Shown in pieces: positions 1 through 5,992 of a DNA stretch of 13,383 nt. Position numbers and translations under genes: made by a program. The notes beneath the pieces were generated by a model. That model was not told the DNA's origin. It worked only from the letters and a program-made list of their open reading frames with translations, and did no database searches. The DNA lies in assembly GCA_905215205.1 (NCBI GenBank), contig CAJMPK010000029.1, positions 1 to 13,383 of the forward strand, given 5' to 3'. Origin of the DNA: an uncultured bacterium (GTDB taxonomy: Bacteria > Actinomycetota > Coriobacteriia > Coriobacteriales > Coriobacteriaceae). Positions within the stretch are counted from its first letter, which is position 1, and each line of letters starts with the position of its first letter.

Positions 1-192
1 CATAGGCGGCTACATTGCCGTAAGGATAGGCGCCCGCGCGGACATGAAAGCGGGGCGCAATACTATGCGTCAAGCACACGCCATGCAGACGGCCCCAAGA
101 GAGTCGACCGCCTATTCGAATGTGTGAAAAAGATTGAGGCCCGGTGACTTGAATCAGAGGTCATCCCGGGCCCATCAGAGCTCACAGAGCTC

Positions 193-291
193 TTGGTTGC
201 TTTGGTCTCGCTTTTCACGGCGTTTGTCGGGCTTTCCGAGGCACTCAAGCAGCGTTCGAAGCATAACAAGTCACTACAATTAAGGCTTTGA
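193..291 (+). CDS. Possible hydrophobic micro-ORF, uncertain
   Basis: A 32-residue frame that could start at TTG 193 reads as one short hydrophobic segment (VALVSLFTAFVGL) followed by a basic, polar tail (KQRSKHNK) and a TGA stop. One hydrophobic helix with a charged tail resembles small membrane peptides, including type I toxin-like peptides. There is no ATG, no clear ribosome-binding site, and the same frame is closed by TGA at 145-147 upstream. It may be a chance frame or the remnant of a longer small membrane protein. I do not recognise a family. Confidence 0.18.
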   Translation: MVALVSLFTAFVGLSEALKQRSKHNKSLQLRL

Positions 292-306
292 CCCCTTGAC
301 CAAGCA

Positions 307-343
307 ACGGCGCTGCCCAGCTCTCCAGAACTTGGGCTGCCGT
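307..343. other. Interrupted inverted repeat (hairpin)
   Basis: ACGGC (307-311) pairs with GCCGT (339-343), and GCCCA (315-319) pairs with TGGGC (333-337), giving a two-part stem with a 13-base loop. It lies just after the micro-ORF ending at 291 and is followed by CAACTTTATT rather than a strong T-run. It could be a weak terminator or simply a dyad. Confidence 0.35.
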
Positions 344-421
344 CAACTTTATTCTATCCGCGAGCATCTGGCTTACCAAATGGATTTTCGGTAAAGGAAG
401 CACGGCACGCCCGCAAAACCA

Positions 422-883
422 CTACGCCCCAAGTGCCGCCATGGGGATCACCGCCACGCCATCGTCGCGTGTGTAGGCAATGCTCCCCTTTCCAACCACG
501 ACCGCCAAAAACGCCGGCGCAGCATTCTGGGCGGCAGGATTGGAGAGCACTTTCCTCTCCAGCGCCTTGAGATTTCTCGCTCCATCGTCTGCTTTCGCAT
601 CACTCAGCTTGACCTCGATGGCTCCCCAGCGCCCGTCGTGCTCAAGGATCAGATCCACCTCAAGGCCCTTCTCATCTCGGAAATAATGGACACTGTTGTC
701 GACACCGCCGTAGGTGGAAAGGAACACGCGAACGCGGACCTTCGAGCGCGCGTACTGACTTGCCGTCTGTCGCGCAAGCTCGTCCGAAAGCCCAAGGTTT
801 GCAGGCCAACCGCCCCTGCAGCCCCAGCGGGCGACGTCATCCTGCGAAATTACGCCATTCTCAATGTAGTTTTTACGCCGTTC
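422..883 (-). pseudogene. Remnant of an AAA/DUF4143-type ATPase
   Basis: A minus-strand frame is open from 883 to the TAG at 422-424. Its first third reads like the middle of a DUF4143 ATPase (DDVARWGCRGGWPANLGLSD, cf. the family's RGGWP region). Its last two thirds read like the C-terminal nuclease-like end of the same family (YFRDEKGLEVDLILEHDGRW, then AIEVKLS), where D, E and K form a PD-(D/E)xK-like signature. Full proteins are about 400 residues. Here the Walker A/B ATPase domain and roughly 200 residues between the two parts are missing, with the join near base 730. The frame stays open across the join, so a short product from GTG 727 (101 residues) remains possible, but the ATPase cannot be functional. 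It lies downstream of a second, intact ATPase of a related type. Confidence 0.6.
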
Positions 884-924
884 TCAATGTAGTTTTTACG
901 CCATTTTCATTGAAGGTTTTACGC
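852..924. repeat. Three 23-bp tandem direct repeats
   Basis: Units start at 852, 875 and 898, each beginning ACGCC(A/G)TT. Units 1 and 2 differ at a single base and share TTCTCAATGTAGTTTTT. Unit 3 is degenerate (TTTTCATTGAAGGTTTT). A partial fourth unit, ACGC, closes the array at 921-924. There are no spacers, so it is not CRISPR. It lies between the intact ATPase and the ATPase remnant and overlaps the upstream edge of the remnant's open frame. Confidence 0.75.
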
Positions 925-975
925 TTGGCATCCTTAGCGCGACCCATTCCGAGCATCACATCAGAGCGTGCTTGG

Positions 976-2367
976 TTATTTCCGCTCGCACATCTCGGCA
1001 AACGAAATCAGCTTGGCATCTCCCCTGCTCGCCGCAGCTTCCTGACATCCTTGCGTAAAGCCACGCTTCGAGAAGATCACGTAGCTTTTATGCTGCCGCC
1101 TAAAGAGCTCGCTTCGGTGCACGAGCTTTTGCAGCACGTCTTCGCCCACCGGTTCACTGCGCCATTTGCACTCCGCAAACAGCGCAGTGCCCTCGCCATC
1201 GTCAACAATCAAGTCGATTTCTTCCTGCGTATGCGCGCGATTATCCGTCCCCCACCAGCGCCCGACGCTTGCCGGAACCACATCGAGCCGGCCTGCGCGC
1301 GCGAGTTCGTACACATATTGCCTGCATATAAGCTCAAAGACCGTACCCATGTAATCCGATACGTGCGACTCAATGCGTTTATACGCCATCTCGGCCATAT
1401 CGTTTTGAATCAGCCCAATGTTCTGCGGCACAAACTTGTACCAGAACCTAAACATCTGGTCGCTCAGCAGATACACGGCTCGCTTATTGCTCGTCTCGTT
1501 TAGGGGCAGCTCGCGCTCGACAATCCCAAGCGACGCCAGCTTATCCACATAGCTCTTTACGTTGCTCGCAGGGATTCCCGTAGAGCTCGCAATCTCCGAG
1601 ATCCTCGAGCGCCCCTGAGCAATTGCTTGCACGATCGCATCATATTGCTCGGGATTGCGGCACTCTTGCAACAGCAGGTTACTCGGCTCCTCAAAGAGAT
1701 AGCCCGTAGGAGTAAGAAAAAGACGTTTGATGTTGTCCTTGAGCGGTGCGGCAGGATCGACTTTCTCGATATATGCAGGAATGCCGCCCGTCATGCCATA
1801 GCAAACCGCAGCGTCTTCGCGACCCATGCTCTGCCACAGGCCGAGGGTCGTCGTAAAATCGAGCGGCATGATCTTAAACTGGGCCGTACGCCTACCGTAT
1901 AGTGGGCTCTCGTAGCCCAACACCTGTTCCTCCATAAACGAAAGAGACGAGCCGCATAGGATCAGCATTAGCCTGGTCTCTTTGTATAAGTGGTCGATCT
2001 TGTCTTGCAGCAACGAGCTGATTTCGGGATTCGATTGGGCGAGATAGGGATACTCGTCAATCACGACAACCAAACGTTCCGTGCGAGCCATGGTGGCCAA
2101 TGCATCGAACGCTTCGTCAAAACTACGAAACGACACGCCTGCAGCACCAACCGAGCCTGCAAGTATCGCCTGGCTAAAGCCGTGCAGGTTTGCCTCCGCA
2201 TTGGTACGACGAGCTTGAAAGTAAATAGCCTTCTTGCCTTGGATGAACTCTGTGATAAGGCGCGTTTTACCCACACGACGGCGGCCGTAAATCACAGGCA
2301 TTTCAAAGGAGCCCGTGCCATACAGTCGATTGAGTTCGGACATTTCCACTGTTCTTCCGATAAACAT
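976..2367 (-). CDS. AAA ATPase, Archaeal_ATPase plus DUF234 type
   Basis: A 463-residue intact protein. The N-terminal P-loop ATPase domain has Walker A GRRRVGKT (residues 28-35), Walker B VVVIDEYPYL (D104, E105) and a sensor-like strand LILCGSS. Residues about 240-290 form a winged-helix-like segment. The C-terminal DUF234 region (about 300-460) carries EID (383-385) and ECK (399-401), the usual PD-(D/E)xK-like residues of this family. The ATG at 2367 has the Shine-Dalgarno AGGAAGG (2382-2376) eight bases upstream; the ATG inside AAGGATGG is too close and out of frame. It is a single-gene unit directly behind a large inverted repeat. The family is widespread and its role is poorly defined; links to defence, toxin-antitoxin-like or DNA transactions have been proposed, and none can be decided here. 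The decayed relative downstream points to an unstable, accessory position. Confidence 0.88.
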   Translation of the reverse strand: MFIGRTVEMSELNRLYGTGSFEMPVIYGRRRVGKTRLITEFIQGKKAIYFQARRTNAEANLHGFSQAILAGSVGAAGVSFRSFDEAFDALATMARTERLVVVIDEYPYLAQSNPEISSLLQDKIDHLYKETRLMLILCGSSLSFMEEQVLGYESPLYGRRTAQFKIMPLDFTTTLGLWQSMGREDAAVCYGMTGGIPAYIEKVDPAAPLKDNIKRLFLTPTGYLFEEPSNLLLQECRNPEQYDAIVQAIAQGRSRISEIASSTGIPASNVKSYVDKLASLGIVERELPLNETSNKRAVYLLSDQMFRFWYKFVPQNIGLIQNDMAEMAYKRIESHVSDYMGTVFELICRQYVYELARAGRLDVVPASVGRWWGTDNRAHTQEEIDLIVDDGEGTALFAECKWRSEPVGEDVLQKLVHRSELFRRQHKSYVIFSKRGFTQGCQEAAASRGDAKLISFAEMCERK

Positions 2368-2382
2368 AGGGCCATCCTTCCT

Positions 2383-2438
2383 TTACGTTATAGCTAGCTA
2401 TATTATCCCTTCCTATAATATAGCTATCTATAACGTAA
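2383..2438. promoter_or_regulatory. 24-bp inverted repeat at the ATPase promoter
   Basis: The arms are 2383-2406 and 2415-2438, with one mismatch (C2394) and an 8-base centre CCCTTCCT. Each arm contains a nested palindrome; the left one, TATAGCTAGCTATA (2389-2402), is perfect. It is far more AT-rich than its surroundings and abuts the Shine-Dalgarno of the minus-strand ATPase. A weak minus-strand promoter overlaps it: -35 TTGTCG (2446-2441), 18-base spacer, -10 TATATT (2422-2417). Most likely an operator for a dimeric or tetrameric repressor, or an RNA hairpin at the start of the message. Confidence 0.7.
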
Positions 2439-2491
2439 TTCGACAAGCGGCGCACGCAAAAGGGGCGGTGCACCACCGCACGTGGACCGTT

Positions 2492-2605
2492 CCGGAAAAT
2501 GTATCCCGTTCTGGAGCCAAAAACTGGGCCGTAGTTTCCGCCAAGCATCCCATCCGGAAAGCGTGTCCCGTTCTGAGTGGCAATTCCGGGACACAGTTTC
2601 CGCTC
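2492..2605. repeat. Cluster of short dyad repeats, CGGAAA-n-CCCG family
   Basis: Two direct copies, CCGGAAAATGTATCCCGTTC (from 2492) and CCGGAAAGCGTGTCCCGTTC (from 2554), extend to TG and match at 19 of 22 positions. Each is followed by an inverted, diverged copy: GTAGTTTCCGCC (2531-2542) and CCGGGACACAGTTTCCG (2586-2602). The second pair can form a hairpin of CGGAAA plus GTGTCCCG against its complement, around a loop of about 15 bases. The layout suggests a mobile-like intergenic repeat family. It lies between the operon terminator and the ATPase promoter. Confidence 0.7.
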
Positions 2606-2606
2606 C

Positions 2607-2642
2607 AAACAAAAGGCCCCGACTCACGATGGAGCTGGGGCC
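2607..2642 (-). terminator. Intrinsic terminator of the purine operon
   Basis: On the minus strand GGCCCC (2642-2637) pairs with GGGGCC (2620-2615) across a 16-base loop and is followed by TTTTGTTT (2614-2607). It lies 70 bases past the stop of the xanthine dehydrogenase gene and marks the end of that transcript. Confidence 0.75.
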
Positions 2643-2711
2643 AAAGGCGCAGCATATGCAGTTGATGTTGAGCGCGAACAGCTCGTCAGTAATGGCTGTC
2701 CGCGCCCTACC

Positions 2712-5489
2712 CTACCCGCGGTTGCGGACGCGGCTGTAGGGCGTATCCACCATGGGCAGATTTGGACGCAGCTTGCCGTCAAACGCGCGGTAGGCGTTCT
2801 GCACGGCAGGCGCCGTGGGGATCGTTGCGATCTCGCCGATGCCCTTGCCGCCGTATGCCACGGGCAGCAGCTCGTCCTTCTCCACGTAGATGGCGTGGAT
2901 ATCCGGAATCTCGGGCGCACGGAACAGCCCGAGCGTACCGTACCTTGCCTGGGGTACGCAGTCCTTGAGCGGCCAGTCCTCGGTCAGCGCATAGCCCATA
3001 CCCATGAGAACGCCGCCTTCGATCTGACCCTGAATGGAGATGGGGTTGACCACCTTGCCGGAATCGTGCGCGGCATAGACCTCGCTCACGCGGCCGTCAT
3101 CGTCCAAAATGACCACATGCGTGGCAAAGCCGTAGCAGATGTGGCTCTTGGGGTTGGGCACGTCGGCGCCCAGCTTGTCGGTCGGCTCCAGGTACACGTA
3201 GCCAAACTCGCATCCCTCGAGCGCCTTGATGGCGGCCGCGGGATCCTGAGGATGCATACCCTGGCCGGCGACGAGCTCCTGCGTGCGCAGCTGATAGGCG
3301 CGACCGTCGTCGTACTCAATCTTGACGCCGTCACCATGGGCGCTCACCGGGGCGGCAGGCGCAGGCTTGCCGGCCTCGATGCCGACCATGGCATCGCGCA
3401 GCAGGAAGGCGGCACCGCGCACGGCCTCGCCGGTCACGACCGTCTGACGCGAGCCAGACGTGGTGCCGGAGTCGGGAGCGTTCTCGGTGGAGCACTCGCC
3501 GTTGGCAATGCAGCGAAGCGGCAGACCGCATGCCTCGGCAACGTCCTGCAAAAAGACGGTGTTGCAGCCCTGGCCGATGTCGGACGTGGCGGCATAGACC
3601 ACGGCCACGCCGTCCTCGATGCGAATCTTGCAGCGGCCGGCATCGGGCAGGCCCACGCCCACGCCGGCGTTCTTCATGGCGCAGGCAATGCCGGCGTGTC
3701 CGGGATGCGCATAGTAGGCATCCTTGACCTCGAGCAGCGTCTCCTTCAGCGCCGTGGAGCAATCGGCAATTTGGCCGTTGGGCAAAACCTCGCCCGGCTC
3801 GATAGCGTTTCGGTAACGAATCTCCCACGGATCCAGGCCGACCTTCTCTGCCAGCAGGTCGATCAGGCTCTCGAGCGCAAACTCGGACTGGCAAACGCCA
3901 AAGCCGCGGTACGCGCCGGCGGGCGGGTTGTTGGTGTAGTAGCCAAAGCCGCGAATGTCGGTGTTCTGGTACTTGTAGGGGCCGACGGCATGCGTGCAGG
4001 CACGCTCGAGCACCGGGCCGCACAGCGACGCGTAGGCGCCGGTGTCAAAGTTGATCTCGCAGTCCAGACCGGTAAAGTTGCCCTCGGCGTCGCAGCCCAG
4101 CGTAAAGGTGCCGTCCATGGCGTGGCGCTTGGGATGGAACGCGAGCGACTCGGCGCGCGTGAGTTTGCACTTCACGGGACGCTGGAACTTATATGCGGCG
4201 AGCGCGGCCAGGTGCTGGATGGACACGTCCTCCTTGCCGCCAAAGCCGCCGCCCACAAGCATGGTCTCGACGACCACGCGCTCGGGCTCGTTGTCCCAGC
4301 CAAACATGTGGGCACACTCTTTGCGCGTGTCGTAGGCACCCTGGTCGGTCGACTGCACCTTGACGCCGTTCTTGTACGGGAAGGCGACGGCGCACTCGGG
4401 CTCCAAGAAGGCATGCTCGGTAAAGGGCGTGGTAAAGCGCTGCGTCACGGTAAACGCGCTTTCTGCCAGCGCCTTGGCGGCGTCGCCGCGCGTCACGTGA
4501 CGGCTCTGGCACACGTTGTCCTTGAGCTCCACCGTGTTGCCAAAGGCAAAGAAGCTGTCGTGCAGGCGCGGGGCGTCGGCAGCCTTGGCCTCGACAATGT
4601 TGCGCACGGGCTCCAGCGGCTCGTAGTCAATCTTTACGAGCTTCTTGGCCTTCTCGAGCGTCGCCTCGTCCTCGGCAACCACCAGCACGATGGCGTCACC
4701 CACGCAGCGGGTGATATCGCCCTGGGCGATCATGACGTCCCAGTCCTGGATAAGGTGGCCGACCTGGTTGACCGGCACGTCCTCGGCGCGCAGGATGCCC
4801 ACCACACCGGGCAGGGCCTCGGCCTTGGAGGTGTCGATGGAGAGCACGCGGGCGCGCGGATACTTGGAGCGCACGGCGCTGGCATAGGTCAGGCCCGGCT
4901 GATCGAGCTCGTCGATGTCGTCGGGATACTTGCCCTCGCCGAGCACCTTCTTGCGCACGTCGATACGGAAGGCGCGCTTGCCCACGCCGTAGTCATCGCC
5001 ACGCTCCAGGTCCTCATCGATCTGCTTTTCGCCGCGGAGCACCGCAGCGGCCAGCGAGATGCCCTCGATAATCTTTTTGTAGCCGGTGCAACGGCAGACG
5101 TTACCGCGAATGGCGTACTTAATCTGCTCCTCGGTGGGCTCGGGGTCCTCGGCGATGAGCGCTGCGCCCGCCATGACCATGCCGGGAATGCAAAAACCGC
5201 ACTGCACGGCGCCCACGGCGCCAAAGGCGTACACAAAGGCCTCGCGCACGTCCTCGGGCAGGCCCTCGACGGTCACGATGTTGCGGCCGGCGGCAAGAGC
5301 GGTGGTCAGCACGCACGCCTTGACGGCCGCACCGTCCACATGGATGGTGCAGGTACCGCAAGCACCTTCGGAGCAGCCGTCCTTGGCGGAATGGATATGC
5401 AGGTCGTCGCGCAGGTAGCGCAGCAGCGGTTTGTTTTGGGTCGTCGTGCGCTCGACGCCGTTAACGGTAAAAGTGAATTCCTGTGCCAT
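2712..5489 (-). CDS. xdhD: Fused [2Fe-2S]/molybdopterin xanthine dehydrogenase, selenium-dependent type
   Basis: A 925-residue molybdenum hydroxylase of the single-chain type found next to ygfK and ssnA (E. coli XdhD is similar in size). The N-terminal plant-type ferredoxin domain has C39, C44, C47, C59 and the second [2Fe-2S] domain has C97, C100, C132, C134. The molybdopterin part starts near residue 175. It keeps GGGFGGKE (E420) and AYRGFG (R528), equivalent to the bovine substrate residues Glu802 and Arg880, and GGKGIGE (E886), equivalent to catalytic Glu1261. It should therefore hydroxylate a purine such as hypoxanthine or xanthine, or run towards urate reduction. There is no FAD domain and no separate FAD subunit gene here, so electrons must pass to another carrier, plausibly the ferredoxin encoded 12 bases upstream. 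The ATG is preceded by GAAGGGAA, which touches the ferredoxin stop codon. Relatives carry labile selenium on the cofactor rather than selenocysteine; no in-frame TGA is seen. Cytoplasmic. Confidence 0.92.
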   Translation of the reverse strand: MAQEFTFTVNGVERTTTQNKPLLRYLRDDLHIHSAKDGCSEGACGTCTIHVDGAAVKACVLTTALAAGRNIVTVEGLPEDVREAFVYAFGAVGAVQCGFCIPGMVMAGAALIAEDPEPTEEQIKYAIRGNVCRCTGYKKIIEGISLAAAVLRGEKQIDEDLERGDDYGVGKRAFRIDVRKKVLGEGKYPDDIDELDQPGLTYASAVRSKYPRARVLSIDTSKAEALPGVVGILRAEDVPVNQVGHLIQDWDVMIAQGDITRCVGDAIVLVVAEDEATLEKAKKLVKIDYEPLEPVRNIVEAKAADAPRLHDSFFAFGNTVELKDNVCQSRHVTRGDAAKALAESAFTVTQRFTTPFTEHAFLEPECAVAFPYKNGVKVQSTDQGAYDTRKECAHMFGWDNEPERVVVETMLVGGGFGGKEDVSIQHLAALAAYKFQRPVKCKLTRAESLAFHPKRHAMDGTFTLGCDAEGNFTGLDCEINFDTGAYASLCGPVLERACTHAVGPYKYQNTDIRGFGYYTNNPPAGAYRGFGVCQSEFALESLIDLLAEKVGLDPWEIRYRNAIEPGEVLPNGQIADCSTALKETLLEVKDAYYAHPGHAGIACAMKNAGVGVGLPDAGRCKIRIEDGVAVVYAATSDIGQGCNTVFLQDVAEACGLPLRCIANGECSTENAPDSGTTSGSRQTVVTGEAVRGAAFLLRDAMVGIEAGKPAPAAPVSAHGDGVKIEYDDGRAYQLRTQELVAGQGMHPQDPAAAIKALEGCEFGYVYLEPTDKLGADVPNPKSHICYGFATHVVILDDDGRVSEVYAAHDSGKVVNPISIQGQIEGGVLMGMGYALTEDWPLKDCVPQARYGTLGLFRAPEIPDIHAIYVEKDELLPVAYGGKGIGEIATIPTAPAVQNAYRAFDGKLRPNLPMVDTPYSRVRNRG

Positions 5490-5501
5490 GGTGATTCCCT
5501 T

Positions 5502-5981
5502 CTACACGCCGGCGGCGATGCCGGTGCGGTCGTGGATAGCGCCATGAGGGCAGACGACGGCGCACATGCCGCACGACAGGCAGTCCACGCCGTCGATATG
5601 GGCGCAGTTGTCCTCGATGCGGATAGCGCCGGCAGGGCACTTTTTGGCGCACATGCCGCAACCGATGCAGCTCGTGTCGCAGATCTTGCGCGCAATGGCG
5701 CCCTTATCGGTGTTGTTGCAGCGCACCAGAATGTTCTGGTAGCCGGGAACGAAGGCAATCACGCGCTGCGGGCACGCCATGCCGCACAGGCCACAGCCCG
5801 TGCACTTGGAGCGGTCCACGCGGGCGATGCCATCGACCAGCGCAATGGCACCGTGGGGGCAGGCCGTGACGCAGGCGCCACAGCCAATGCAGCCTTCGCT
5901 GCAGCGGGCGTCGCCGCCTGCGGAGGCGCAACCGCTTCCGCAGGCAACGTAGGCCACGTTATGCTGAATGGATTTGGCCAT
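5502..5981 (-). CDS. Soluble four-cluster ferredoxin resembling the RnfB C-terminus
   Basis: A 159-residue protein with four CxxCxxCxxxC-type motifs: CIGCGACVTAC (31-41), CTGCGLCGMAC (60-70), CIGCGMCAKKC (105-115) and CLSCGMCAVVC (134-144), each followed by P. It therefore likely binds four [4Fe-4S] clusters. Between motifs 2 and 3 the text VRCNNTDKGAIARK is characteristic of the C-terminal part of RnfB. The membrane anchor and the first cluster domain of full RnfB are absent, so this is a cytoplasmic electron carrier. Its N-terminus has two extra cysteines (C14, C18). It sits between ygfK (11-base gap) and xdhD (12-base gap), so it is co-transcribed and well placed to connect the hydroxylase to the YgfK flavoprotein. 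That role is inferred. The ATG at 5981 has only a weak upstream GGCGAG and may depend on translational coupling. Confidence 0.9.
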   Translation of the reverse strand: MAKSIQHNVAYVACGSGCASAGGDARCSEGCIGCGACVTACPHGAIALVDGIARVDRSKCTGCGLCGMACPQRVIAFVPGYQNILVRCNNTDKGAIARKICDTSCIGCGMCAKKCPAGAIRIEDNCAHIDGVDCLSCGMCAVVCPHGAIHDRTGIAAGV

Positions 5982-5992
5982 AAGAGACTCGC

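Larger units (their letters stand above)
1..421. other. Left-edge stretch without a confident gene
   Basis: No reading frame here has convincing homology or a good start. On the plus strand a frame open from the left edge (bases 2-127, TGA at 125-127) could be the 41-residue tail of an off-window protein, with the peptide GGYIAVRIGARADMKAGR inside it. On the minus strand another frame is also open across bases 1-60 and off the edge. I cannot choose between them. A short hydrophobic frame ends at 291 and a hairpin follows at 307-343; both are listed separately. The remaining bases up to the pseudogene hold nothing I recognise. Confidence 0.5.

Noticed and set aside
63..269. 68-codon minus-strand frame near the left edge
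   Set aside because: Serine- and threonine-rich without motif, opposite the hydrophobic frame; no support for coding.
852..924. CRISPR array
   Set aside because: The three units are directly adjacent with no spacers and no cas gene is present.
873..956. 27-codon minus-strand frame ending in the tandem repeats
   Set aside because: No ribosome-binding site and no recognisable family; it partly consists of repeat sequence.
2712..5489. Selenocysteine in the xanthine dehydrogenase
   Set aside because: No in-frame TGA interrupts the gene. Related enzymes carry labile selenium on the molybdenum cofactor, so no selenocysteine insertion is needed.
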